A DNA stretch of 58,256 bases from an uncultured Saprospiraceae bacterium (GTDB taxonomy: Bacteria; Bacteroidota; Bacteroidia; Chitinophagales; Saprospiraceae): assembly GCA_937921825.1 (NCBI GenBank), contig CAKZVK010000048.1:1-58256 (forward strand). Direction: 5' to 3'. Every line of letters starts with the position of its first letter. Within the stretch, counting starts at the first letter, position 1. The notes under the pieces were generated by a model. It did no database searches. It saw nothing but the letters and a program-made list of their open reading frames with translations, and was not told the origin of the DNA. Below are positions 18,553 to 26,560 of the stretch, one piece after another. The translations under genes and the position numbers were made by a program.

Positions 18553-18831
18553 TAGCAAGTCGCTTGTGGTATTCCAATATTTGATGAGGAGAACTTTGAG
18601 GCATATTATTGAGTCTCTATAAAGTTTGCCCCTGAAAGCCACGGGTATTTTCTGCTCAGAGCAATAGGTGACTCAATGAATGTTGGAGGCAAGGGGGAGG
18701 AACCAATACATCAGGGCGATATGATATTAATAGAAGTTCATTCAACCTAATGAAAAACACAAACCTACAATCCTAGAAAAGCGTTTGAGATCCAAGGTGT
18801 TGTAAAGAAAGTCTTCTGTGATTTGACTTAA
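18553..18831 (+). pseudogene. Decayed S24 peptidase (LexA/UmuD-like) C-terminal domain
   Basis: In a single plus-strand frame the DNA reads VACGIPIFDEENFEAYY, stop, VSIKFAPESHGYFLLRAIGDSM with a following N-V-G-G and P-I-H-Q-G-D-M-I-L-I-E, two stops, then a segment ending FEIQGVVKKVFCDLT and a final stop. The (V)ACG cleavage-site context, the catalytic Ser motif RAIGDSM and the GD-x-I-L strand are those of S24 self-cleaving regulators. In-frame stops at 18553, 18610, 18748 and 18751, loss of the segment that would hold the catalytic Lys, and no DNA-binding domain upstream mark it as a wreck. It lies next to the frameshifted Abi gene. Confidence 0.7.
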
Positions 18832-18863
18832 GCTTGTAGATAACTAATGTAAAAACTGGTACT

Positions 18864-19217
18864 CTAGGCAGAGAAGCTTGTTCCGCAGCCACAAGTATCC
18901 GTTGCATTGGGATTATTAAATACAAAGCCTCTGTTATTTAAGCCTTCTAGCCAATCTATCTCCATTCCTAAGAGATACAGACCATGGGCTTTTTCCATAT
19001 AGACTGTTACCCCATTTATATCATACTCGTCGTCTCCCTCCTTCTTCTCATCAAAACCTAATACATAGGTAAATCCAGAACATCCACCACCTTTTATGCC
19101 GACCCTAAGGCCATGACCTTCCGGAACATGCTTTTCCTTCATAAGAGCATCGAGCTGCTTGATCGCGCCTTCTGTAAGCGAAATAGGTGATTGTTGTGTT
19201 TGTTTGACTTCTTCCAT
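18864..19217 (-). CDS. IscA/ErpA-type iron-sulfur cluster assembly protein
   Basis: This 117-residue A-type carrier has the three conserved cysteines at 46 (GGGCSGF) and at 109 and 111 (CGCG), and the NPNATDTCGCG C-terminus typical of HesB/IscA/ErpA. It binds or transfers Fe-S clusters to apoproteins in the cytosol. No other isc or suf gene is adjacent, so IscA versus ErpA versus SufA cannot be decided. A possible -7 element lies 37-44 bp upstream of its start. Confidence 0.93.
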   Translation of the reverse strand: MEEVKQTQQSPISLTEGAIKQLDALMKEKHVPEGHGLRVGIKGGGCSGFTYVLGFDEKKEGDDEYDINGVTVYMEKAHGLYLLGMEIDWLEGLNNRGFVFNNPNATDTCGCGTSFSA

Positions 19218-19253
19218 GTAAGAATGTTAGGGCTGTTAATCTTCCTTTGACAT

Positions 19254-19261
19254 CAAAAATA
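19254..19261 (-). promoter_or_regulatory. Possible -7 element of the IscA-type gene
   Basis: On the minus strand this reads TATTTTTG, a match to the TAnnTTTG consensus, placing a start site roughly 30 bp upstream of the ATG at 19217. No well-spaced TTTG -33 element is visible, so the call is weak. Confidence 0.25.
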
Positions 19262-19313
19262 TACATTTGCAAACATTAGTTCTAGTCTAAAAGTTTAAGT
19301 TCTACTTTAATCC

Positions 19314-19838
19314 ATGGAAACAATATTAGAAATACTCAAGTTTACCATCCCTGGTTTGATCGTTTTTGCTGCCGTGTACTTTATACAGAGACAGCAAATT
19401 CAGAAGGACTATCAGATGAAGATCTTAGAAGATCGAGGGAAATACTCTAAAGATGCCATTCCTCTGAAACTTCAAGCCTATGAAAGGCTTATCTTATTCT
19501 GTGATAGGATTACCGTCCATAATCTCTTACTCAGACTGAAGACAAGAGGAATGTCTGTCTCTGAGCTAAAAACGGCCATGGTCATTTCCATCCAGAAAGA
19601 ATACGAGCACAATCTTGCACAGCAATTGTATGTCAGTAATAAATTGTGGGATATCATTACTCTAACTAAGAATGACTCCATTGCGCTTATCGCTAATACT
19701 GCAGAAAGTATGAATAACAGTTCTGCGGATGAATTCTCACGTGCACTGATGACTAAGCTGGGAACGATGAAGAAAATCCCAACAGACCTCGCTGTAAAGG
19801 CCATTAAAGAAGAAGCAAAAATCATATTGAATGTATAG
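19314..19838 (+). CDS. Conserved membrane-anchored protein of unknown function
   Basis: This 174-residue protein has one N-terminal transmembrane segment (about 9-27, FTIPGLIVFAAVYFI) followed by a mostly helical cytosolic region. I recall similar N-terminally anchored helical proteins, annotated only as domains of unknown function, in other Bacteroidota, but I cannot name a function. Its last 8 bases overlap the start of the 5'-nucleotidase-like lipoprotein, so the two are translationally coupled and form an operon with the metallophosphatase that follows. Confidence 0.65.
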   Translation: METILEILKFTIPGLIVFAAVYFIQRQQIQKDYQMKILEDRGKYSKDAIPLKLQAYERLILFCDRITVHNLLLRLKTRGMSVSELKTAMVISIQKEYEHNLAQQLYVSNKLWDIITLTKNDSIALIANTAESMNNSSADEFSRALMTKLGTMKKIPTDLAVKAIKEEAKIILNV

Positions 19839-20571
19839 TGGACGTTTACTTTGGCTCCTAGGAATAATACTAATAGTTAGTTCCTGTAAGACAGTTACAC
19901 ATCTAGCTGACACCAATGTAAATTATCTAAGCACTAATAGCTTCTACCCTACTGACAAGAAGCTAGAAAAGATGATAGCTCCATATAAAAATGAGCTGTC
20001 TGCTGAAATGGATAAGATCATCGGAACCCTAGATCAGAATCTAGAGAAAACGAGACCTAACTCCAATCTTGGAAATTGGTTTACAGACATACTCCTTACC
20101 GAGGCTAATAAGATGTTCTTCAAAGAGGTGGATATCGCCTTGCAGAATTACGGAGGATTTAGAATTCCTGTAGTCAATAAAGGACCTCTAAAGAAAGGTA
20201 CCATCTATGAGCTGATGCCCTTTGATAATCATCTAGTGGTCGTGGAACTAGATGGTCACACTATGAAGGAACTCGTAGATCATATGGCAGAAAGTAATGG
20301 CTGGCCTATCTCTAGGAATCTTGAATTCACTATCTCTAATAGAAAAGCGACAGATATACTAATCAAAGGAAAGGCCCTTGATCTGAATAAGACTTACAGA
20401 GTCGCACTGCCTGATTATGTTGCAACTGGTTCTGGTGCCGCAAAATTCTTGAGCAGATTTGAGCTGGAAGACTCAGGCGTATTCATTAGAGATGTAGTCA
20501 TAGCCCATCTAGAAGGCCTCCAAGAGGAGAATAAAGAAATAACAATAGATAACTCTGAAAGAATACATTGA
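19831..20571 (+). CDS. Lipoprotein with 5'-nucleotidase C-terminal domain
   Basis: This 246-residue protein has a lipoprotein signal (LGIILIVSSCK, Cys near 19). Its main domain is the 5_nucleotid_C substrate-binding fold: SNLGNWFTDILL, IALQNYGGFR, GTIYELMPFDNHLVVVELDG and YRVALPDYVATGSGAAKF. This is the half of secreted UshA-type nucleotidases that binds the nucleoside. The catalytic metallophosphatase half is encoded separately by the next gene, whose ATG overlaps this stop by one base. The two probably form one enzyme at the membrane or in the periplasm. Confidence 0.85.
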   Translation: MYSGRLLWLLGIILIVSSCKTVTHLADTNVNYLSTNSFYPTDKKLEKMIAPYKNELSAEMDKIIGTLDQNLEKTRPNSNLGNWFTDILLTEANKMFFKEVDIALQNYGGFRIPVVNKGPLKKGTIYELMPFDNHLVVVELDGHTMKELVDHMAESNGWPISRNLEFTISNRKATDILIKGKALDLNKTYRVALPDYVATGSGAAKFLSRFELEDSGVFIRDVVIAHLEGLQEENKEITIDNSERIH

Positions 20572-21491
20572 TGGATAGAAGAGCATTTATAGGTCATACT
20601 GTAGCTGGCTCCTTGGTAGGAGTCTCAGGAAAATTTCCTTTCCATGCCTTCATGCATGATCCTGAGATCACAAGAATCACAATTCTACATACCAATGACG
20701 TCCATTCTAGAGTAGACGCTTTTCCAATGGATGGCAGCAGGAATCAGGGCCTAGGTGGTGCCGCTAAAAGAGCTCACCTAATAAAACAAATCAGAAAAGA
20801 GGAAAAAAACATTTTACTCTTAGACAGTGGAGATATCTTTCAGGGTACCCCTTACTATAACTTTTTCGGTGGTGAGATAGAAATCAAACTCATGACGGAG
20901 ATGGGCTATGATGCGAGTACGATGGGAAATCATGACTTCGACGGCGGCATAGAGGGATTTGAAAAACAAATGGCTCATGCGGACTTCCCTTTTATAGTCA
21001 GTAATTATGACTTTAGTGATACCATCTTAGACGGTAAAATATCTAAAAGAAAAATCATAGAAAAAGATGGCATCAAAATAGGACTCCTTGGCATCGGCAT
21101 CGAGCTCAAAGGGTTAGTGCCTCCTAATCTTAGTGCGGGCACTGTATACCTTGATCCGATAGCAGAAGCACAAAAGCAAGCCTCTATCTTGAGAAATGAA
21201 ATGAGGTGTGATTATGTCATCTGCCTGTCACATTTAGGTTATAAATACAGAACCAATGAACGTGTCTCTGACATAACACTTGCAGAAAGCACAAAAGATA
21301 TAGACCTCATCCTAGGAGGTCATACACATACCTTCCTAAGAAGACCTACACGTGTCCAAAACCTGATCGGAAATGAAGTCCTCATTAACCAATGTGGCTG
21401 GGGTGGAATGCTCCTGGGCAAAGTGGATATCATGTTCGAGAAGAACAAAAAGTCGAAGTGCATTAGCTGCAAAAACAGGCTAATAAAGTAA
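20571..21491 (+). CDS. Metallophosphatase (5'-nucleotidase N-terminal type) with Tat-like signal
   Basis: This roughly 306-residue protein starts at ATG 20571 (a TTG at 20568 is possible but less likely). It opens with a twin-arginine pattern, DRRAFIGHTVAGSLVG. The calcineurin-like metal-site motifs follow in order: ILHTNDVHSR, LLDSGDIFQGTPYY, TMGNHDFDGG, CLSHLGY and LILGGHTHTFLRRP. The protein ends shortly after this domain and lacks the nucleotidase C-terminal domain, which the preceding lipoprotein gene supplies. It likely hydrolyses extracytoplasmic nucleotides or sugar nucleotides. The Tat route suggests folding and metal loading before export. Confidence 0.87.
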   Translation: MDRRAFIGHTVAGSLVGVSGKFPFHAFMHDPEITRITILHTNDVHSRVDAFPMDGSRNQGLGGAAKRAHLIKQIRKEEKNILLLDSGDIFQGTPYYNFFGGEIEIKLMTEMGYDASTMGNHDFDGGIEGFEKQMAHADFPFIVSNYDFSDTILDGKISKRKIIEKDGIKIGLLGIGIELKGLVPPNLSAGTVYLDPIAEAQKQASILRNEMRCDYVICLSHLGYKYRTNERVSDITLAESTKDIDLILGGHTHTFLRRPTRVQNLIGNEVLINQCGWGGMLLGKVDIMFEKNKKSKCISCKNRLIK

Positions 21492-21792
21492 TTTCATTGA
21501 ACCTTAAAGCATTATAGGTTGTTCCTATATTTAATGTATAAAAACCTGACCTACAAATAATTATACATTACATAAAATTACAATACATAAAACGTCGTCC
21601 TTTTTTACTGTTTTTGTCAACTATTAAAAATAATGACGTGCAGATGTTATGATTGATAGATTAATTCCTACATATTTGTCATCCTGAAAATTTATTTTCC
21701 CTTAAACTGAACCATCACCTCCAATCCCGAAAAACTGCCAGAGAGTTGTTTTTTTTCAAATTGAGTTGATCTCAAAATAACAGTAGAGCTAA
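21492..21792. other. AT-rich intergenic region upstream of dnaA
   Basis: About 300 bp without a gene. I looked for DnaA boxes (TTATNCACA, either strand) and saw none, so there is no sequence support for a replication origin here. The dnaA promoter should lie in this interval, but no perfect TTTG/TAnnTTTG pair was found. Confidence 0.5.
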
Positions 21793-23166
21793 ATGGAATC
21801 TTACGAATCCTTGTGGGACAATTGTCTCTCCATCATAAAGAAAAATGTCAATGAAAAAAGCTTCAATACTTGGTTTAAACCTATAAAACCTATCAAGCAT
21901 GAAAATGGTGTTCTAACCATTCAAGTGCCGAACAAATTTTTCTACGACTGGATAGAAGAGCACTATCTAAATATTCTCAAAAGATCTATATATCAAGTAC
22001 TCGGACCCAATGGTCAACTGGAGTATAAAATCGTACTAGATAAGCCCGTCAAAATTCATGAGGTAAAACCAATAGATACAAAGGCCATAAAAAATCCTTT
22101 TGTATATCCAGGTCTTAAGAAATCTAAAGTCCCTAATAACCTCAACCCTAAGTACGTATTCGAAAACTACATAGAAGGAGACTGCAATAAATTAGGTAAG
22201 TCTGCAGGTCATGCAATTAGCAAGAAACCAGGAGGCACTGCCTTCAACCCTCTCGTTATCTATGGAGGTGTAGGACTGGGCAAAACCCACCTAGCACATG
22301 CCATTGGAAACGAAATCATAAAACTGCATGCTGATCACAATGTCTTATATCTAACGACAGAGTCTTTTACAACTCAGATAGTCAATGCCATCAAGAATGG
22401 AACTATAGACGACCTGATCAATTACTATCAGCATATAGATACCCTAATCGTAGATGACATTCAGTTTCTCTCAGGAAGAGATAAGACACAAGATATCTTC
22501 TTTAATATATTCAATCAGCTACAGCAGACTAATAAGCAGATCATATTGACTTCTGATAAGCCACCTAAGGATCTTGAAGGTGTCTCAGATAGACTGGTCA
22601 ATAGATTCAAGTGGGGACTGACTGCTGATATAAAGTCGCCTGACTACGAAACTAGAATGGCCATCTTGGAAGAGAAGATAGGAACTGACCTAGACAAGAT
22701 ACCTAAGAAAGTCATAGAGTACATCTGCTTCAATATCAAGAATAACATCAGAGAACTAGAAGGTGTCCTCATCTCTCTTATGGCTCACGCCAATCTAAAT
22801 GATAGAGAGATAGACCTTAACCTTGCTAAAGAGGTGATACAAAAGTTTATCACACAAGAAAACAAAACGATCTCTGTACAGAACATTGCTAAGCTAGTCG
22901 CAGAGCACTTTGAAGTGCCTATGGAAAAACTAAATAGCAAGACTAGAAAGAGAAATGTAGTGATAGCTAGACAGCTCTCTATGTTCCTCGCTAAGAACTA
23001 CACTAAGAGTTCTCTTAAGACTATCGGTCACAACTTTGGAGGCAAGGACCACAGTACTGTAATCTACTCTATCAAAACAGTACAAAATCTTATCGATACT
23101 GATGCCCTATTCAAGGACACAGTGGCTGAGCTAGAGAAGAAAGTAGAGATGAGTCTACTACACTAG
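21793..23166 (+). CDS. dnaA: Chromosomal replication initiator DnaA
   Basis: The 457-residue protein shows all four DnaA domains. Domain I has SFNTWFKPIKPI near residues 24-35. After a short linker comes an AAA+ core with Walker A GGVGLGKTHLAHAIGNE, Walker B LIVDDIQFLSGRD and a sensor/arginine region RLVNRFKWGL. Domain IV is the C-terminal DNA-binding domain with the DnaA signature IGHNFGGKDHSTVIYSI. It binds DnaA boxes at oriC and opens the origin. No dnaN, recF, gyrB or rnpA neighbours are present, which is common in Bacteroidota. A terminator follows at 23187. Confidence 0.97.
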   Translation: MESYESLWDNCLSIIKKNVNEKSFNTWFKPIKPIKHENGVLTIQVPNKFFYDWIEEHYLNILKRSIYQVLGPNGQLEYKIVLDKPVKIHEVKPIDTKAIKNPFVYPGLKKSKVPNNLNPKYVFENYIEGDCNKLGKSAGHAISKKPGGTAFNPLVIYGGVGLGKTHLAHAIGNEIIKLHADHNVLYLTTESFTTQIVNAIKNGTIDDLINYYQHIDTLIVDDIQFLSGRDKTQDIFFNIFNQLQQTNKQIILTSDKPPKDLEGVSDRLVNRFKWGLTADIKSPDYETRMAILEEKIGTDLDKIPKKVIEYICFNIKNNIRELEGVLISLMAHANLNDREIDLNLAKEVIQKFITQENKTISVQNIAKLVAEHFEVPMEKLNSKTRKRNVVIARQLSMFLAKNYTKSSLKTIGHNFGGKDHSTVIYSIKTVQNLIDTDALFKDTVAELEKKVEMSLLH

Positions 23167-23186
23167 AAAAAGAAAAACCTAAAATC

Positions 23187-23218
23187 AAAGGCTGGATATG
23201 AAAATGTCTAGCCTTTTT
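23187..23218 (+). terminator. Rho-independent terminator of dnaA
   Basis: AAAGGCTGGATA pairs with TGTCTAGCCTTT (12 bp, two G-U pairs) around a TGAAAA loop, followed by TT to make a TTTTT run, about 20 bp after the dnaA stop. Confidence 0.8.
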
Positions 23219-23323
23219 CATTTGCAGCCTTTTATTAGTCCTTGTGAATTTTTCATAACATATCTTCAATCTGTAGCGTTTTGGTATTGTACTTGTAGTA
23301 TACATATAATAAAAAAACCTCAT

Positions 23324-24241
23324 ATGAAGAAAATACATTTATTACCCCTCTTTGCTTTGATCATGCTTACCAGCACGACTTCATGTGTCAGTAAAAAGAA
23401 AATTGCTGAAATAGAAGCTAGGTACCAAAATGATCTTAGAGTAGCTAACAAACAACTCGGTCAATGTGGTGAGGAGCTTAACAGCTATATGGAACGACTT
23501 AAGCAATGTCAGATAGAAAAGGAAAGTTTGACTGGTTCGTCTACAGTGAGACAAGAGCAGCTACAAGATCTCAAAGATCAATTAGCTGATTGTAGATCCC
23601 AAAGAGATAAGCAAATGGATCAAGTAGGTGATCTTACAGTACTCTCACAGTCTGCAAATGAGAATATCAAAGAGACACTTGACCAACTAGAACAAAGAGA
23701 TGAATACATACATCTATTACAAAATGCAAAGAGTAAAGCAGATTCTATAAATCTTGCTCTAGCTGTAAATCTAAAAGGTGTCCTCAGAGATGGTATCGCT
23801 GATGACGATGTAGAAATCAAGGTAGATAAGACAGTCGTCTATATCAATCTTTCTGACAAGATGTTATACTACTCAGGTAGTTCTAACATCACACCAAGAG
23901 CTAAAGAAGTACTCGGTAAGATATCTCAAATCATAGAATCTAGACCAGAACTAGAAGTCATGGTAGAAGGTTATACTGATAATGTACCTATGAGAAGTTC
24001 TTGTATTAAAGACAATTGGGACCTCAGTGTACTAAGGGCTACATCAGTCGTCAGAACACTGCAGAGTGAATACAAAATAGACCCTAACAGGCTGATCGCA
24101 GCAGGAAGAGGAGAATATAATGCGCTTGCAGACAATGCAACTGAAGCAGGACGATCTACTAACAGAAGAACTAGAATTATTATCCTCCCGAAATTGGATC
24201 AGTTCTATGACCTTCTCAACCCAGCTAACGTTCCAAAATAA
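23324..24241 (+). CDS. OmpA/MotB-family lipoprotein with coiled-coil spacer
   Basis: The start chosen is ATG 23324, giving 305 residues and a proper lipoprotein signal (LIMLTSTTSC, Cys near 21). Upstream in-frame codons would put extra sequence ahead of the signal. Residues about 25-140 are a Gln/Glu/Lys-rich coiled coil. The C-terminal domain (about 165-290) is OmpA-like, with VEGYTDNVPM, DNWDLSVLRATSVVR and GRGEYNALADNATEAGRSTNRR, including the Asp and Arg that bind diaminopimelate in peptidoglycan. It is likely outer-membrane anchored and tethers the envelope to the wall. A terminator follows at 24357. Confidence 0.9.
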   Translation: MKKIHLLPLFALIMLTSTTSCVSKKKIAEIEARYQNDLRVANKQLGQCGEELNSYMERLKQCQIEKESLTGSSTVRQEQLQDLKDQLADCRSQRDKQMDQVGDLTVLSQSANENIKETLDQLEQRDEYIHLLQNAKSKADSINLALAVNLKGVLRDGIADDDVEIKVDKTVVYINLSDKMLYYSGSSNITPRAKEVLGKISQIIESRPELEVMVEGYTDNVPMRSSCIKDNWDLSVLRATSVVRTLQSEYKIDPNRLIAAGRGEYNALADNATEAGRSTNRRTRIIILPKLDQFYDLLNPANVPK

Positions 24242-24356
24242 AACCTAATGACATCGGATCATCAATAAGAATAGAAGTCTATTCTTAATCCGAATGATTA
24301 AAGAGCAAACAATGCTTGCTTAGACATACAGAAAAAGAATACCACTTAATACTAAG

Positions 24357-24392
24357 ATGGGCTGTCCGAATTTTCGGCAGCCCATTTTTTTT
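24357..24392 (+). terminator. Rho-independent terminator of the OmpA-family gene
   Basis: ATGGGCTG(T)CCGAA pairs with TTCGGCAGCCCAT (one bulged T), followed by eight T residues. It lies about 115 bp after the stop codon, past a smaller AAGAATAG/CTATTCTT hairpin. Confidence 0.85.
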
Positions 24393-24482
24393 GGCCCTAA
24401 AGTAATAATCGCATAGGACCTTCGTTCTAAGAGCAACTCAAATATAATTCCCTCTTTCACTCACTATTAAAATCTTAACGAT

Positions 24483-25130
24483 ATGAAATGTCCCTTATTT
24501 CTCCTAGCTATGCTATGTCTTGTCGTCAGCTCAGAGGCACAATTCAGACTAGGAGCTAATGTCGATTATGCCATTACCACCTCTCCCCAATCCTCTGTAG
24601 AATTATCGAATTTCGAACCAGCAGAAGTCATAGACCTGTCTTACAGCTCTACTGCCTCTACCCTAGCCTACGGTATTTCTGCCTACAATGACCTAGGATT
24701 AATCTGGCTCAGAGGTGATTTAAATTTTGCAAAGACTACTCGAAACTTTACCGCACAATCAGTCTTGACTGACTTTAGAAGGAATACGGGGATTCAAAAT
24801 TTTACACAGACCTTCACAGAGCTACAGCTGCCTATTTCTTCTGGTATAGCTCATAATAATATACTCGTAGGCTGTGGCCCTATCTTCAACTATCGATTAA
24901 GTAAAAGTAATTCCTTACAGTCAAGTAATAGCTTCTCAGAGAGTGGTAGAGATCTTTCTGCTGGGTTTCAATTCTCCCTTGGCTATTTGCTTATGAATAG
25001 AGTACAGATAAATCTGAAGAGAGAATATCACTTTAGAGATGTTGCTGAGGATATCAGTTATCATGGCGTACCTGTGGAGACTAAGCAGAGTCCACATCGT
25101 GCTACTTTGAATCTTAGTGTTTTCCTGTAG
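24483..25130 (+). CDS. Putative outer-membrane beta-barrel protein
   Basis: This 215-residue protein has an export signal (LLAMLCLVVSSEAQ) and then alternating polar/hydrophobic strands with terminal aromatic residues, ending in ATLNLSVFL. This pattern fits a small outer-membrane barrel of the OMP_b-brl type. No conserved motif points to a substrate. It stands alone, with a strong hairpin shared with the convergent gene at 25191-25221. Confidence 0.65.
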   Translation: MKCPLFLLAMLCLVVSSEAQFRLGANVDYAITTSPQSSVELSNFEPAEVIDLSYSSTASTLAYGISAYNDLGLIWLRGDLNFAKTTRNFTAQSVLTDFRRNTGIQNFTQTFTELQLPISSGIAHNNILVGCGPIFNYRLSKSNSLQSSNSFSESGRDLSAGFQFSLGYLLMNRVQINLKREYHFRDVAEDISYHGVPVETKQSPHRATLNLSVFL

Positions 25131-25190
25131 GTTATTGAGGAAGTATTCTCTATAAGATGAGCTAACACTAATAGATAGCTCCTAGAATAA

Positions 25191-25221
25191 AAAAGCCAGC
25201 ATGTTTTGCATGCTGGCTTTT
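25191..25221. terminator. Bidirectional terminator
   Basis: A perfect 13-bp inverted repeat (AAAAGCCAGCATG / CATGCTGGCTTTT) with a 5-nt loop lies between convergent genes. T runs follow on both strands, longer on the minus strand. Confidence 0.88.
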
Positions 25222-25243
25222 GTTTCTGTTATGTTCTTTCTTA

Positions 25244-25819
25244 TTAGTTAGACGTATCTGATGCTGGCATATCAGATATATGTGTCTTTTTGATATGCTC
25301 CGTTGCTTTGAAAGCTTTCAGTACCCTTTGGTTCGCCTCGAACTCTTCATGGATTTTAGCTCTTTGTTCCTCTACGAAAGTATTAAGGTCCTTTTCTTTC
25401 ATTTTTTGAATAGGACGAGGTAATGCTCTCATCTCTCTACTCATATCATTATGAAATTGCTGAATAGTCATTTTTTTATCCTTGATAAGGGCAAAAGTTA
25501 AAGAGTTCGCTTTGGTATTCACACCTTGCTTAGCATTCTTAATCATTCTCTCTTCTCCTTCTGTCATTACTTCGGTAAAGTTTTCTACCAGCTCGGTAAC
25601 TCCAGCGGCGTATTCTTCACTCTGTTCAGTGAGCTTAGCTTCCATTTCTGCCTTACCTTCTTCATAAGCAGCATCATATTCATCTACCTTAGCTTGATCC
25701 TCTTCACCTATCGTAAGATTAACAGGTTCTACTTGCATAATACCTGCGATAAGTGATTCTTGTCCATGTGCCAAGCTTACAACTGCAGATAATGCAAAGA
25801 TTAATAGTAAATTCTTCAT
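25244..25819 (-). CDS. Secreted Glu/Lys-rich helical protein of unknown function
   Basis: The start at ATG 25819 gives 191 residues and a clean export signal (NLLLIFALSAVVSLAHGQ). A longer in-frame start at 25858 would bury the signal. The mature protein is highly charged and helical, rich in Glu and Lys. It contains a KVDEYDAAYEEGKAEMEA stretch and a later segment of Met, Arg and Pro (MRALPRPIQKMKEKDLN). No family is recognised. A periplasmic or surface location is inferred from the signal. Confidence 0.6.
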   Translation of the reverse strand: MKNLLLIFALSAVVSLAHGQESLIAGIMQVEPVNLTIGEEDQAKVDEYDAAYEEGKAEMEAKLTEQSEEYAAGVTELVENFTEVMTEGEERMIKNAKQGVNTKANSLTFALIKDKKMTIQQFHNDMSREMRALPRPIQKMKEKDLNTFVEEQRAKIHEEFEANQRVLKAFKATEHIKKTHISDMPASDTSN

Positions 25820-25987
25820 TGTCTCTAATTTAATGTCAATAACAATATAATCACGCAATCGTCTGATCTATAGTTACTAACGCTTTTAGATTTAACTAAT
25901 TATTAAAATGGTTGCCTTTCCTTGCGAATTTAGCCACTTTCTACTTACCAAGACCGACTTTTGGAAAACTTTTTATTGCAATCTGCT

Positions 25988-26557
25988 TTAAGTGGTCATA
26001 TTAGAAAGATTAACAATACACATTTCCCTGATTTCCAATACTTCAGATGGACTAAGCTCGATTTTCTGACTGAGTACCCAGTCTTCTATAAATTCCTTGT
26101 GAAAGGCTACTTTCCACTCCCCAATTTGATCAGGCATGATTTCTTTGAGCAAGAGGACTTCAGAGACTATTCTGTTATAATCCGACTCTGGATTGGTTAG
26201 ATCTAGCCTCTTTTCTTCATCTTGAAGAATACAATGTGCTTCGGGGATATAGGTGAGAGGAGGCTTGATTGCTGATCCGATCCCAGGTGTATTAGAGGCA
26301 TTCATCTTGTAGATACATAAGAGCAACTTTAGCTCGTGCCAGCCCTGTTCTGTTGCGACTTGTTTTATGAAAGCATGTTTCGTACTACAAGTCCCTTTAT
26401 CTAAGTCCAAAATATATTCATAGTCTTTGCCACCAGGTAGTCTTCCGTAAGCTAAATGCCTTATCGCTTGGCATAAATCTGAGAAACTATAGATTCCTTT
26501 ATTATAAACCTTGGAAGAAAGGCTACCTGCTAGAGGATCTATCTTTCTGTCTCTCAT
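25988..26557 (-). CDS. Transglutaminase-like conserved protein
   Basis: This 189-residue protein is probably of the transglutaminase/cysteine-protease-like fold. The segment KGTCSTKHAFIKQ (Cys57), the IPEAHCIL segment (His108) and a following Asp (about 119, in RLDLT) are spaced like a Cys-His-Asp triad. Related hypothetical proteins, as far as I recall, share the GTCSTKHA and NTPGIG patterns. There is no signal peptide, so it is likely cytosolic. It begins 3 bp after the obg stop and is therefore co-transcribed with the ribosome-assembly GTPase. The substrate is unknown. Confidence 0.6.
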   Translation of the reverse strand: MRDRKIDPLAGSLSSKVYNKGIYSFSDLCQAIRHLAYGRLPGGKDYEYILDLDKGTCSTKHAFIKQVATEQGWHELKLLLCIYKMNASNTPGIGSAIKPPLTYIPEAHCILQDEEKRLDLTNPESDYNRIVSEVLLLKEIMPDQIGEWKVAFHKEFIEDWVLSQKIELSPSEVLEIREMCIVNLSNMTT

Positions 26558-26560
26558 TGC

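Noticed and set aside
21492-21792. Replication origin upstream of dnaA
   Set aside because: The region is AT-rich but no TTATNCACA boxes were seen on either strand, and in Bacteroidota dnaA often lies away from oriC.
24267-24286. Short AAGAATAG/CTATTCTT hairpin after the OmpA gene
   Set aside because: No T run follows and a stronger terminator lies 70 bp further on; regulatory role not supported.
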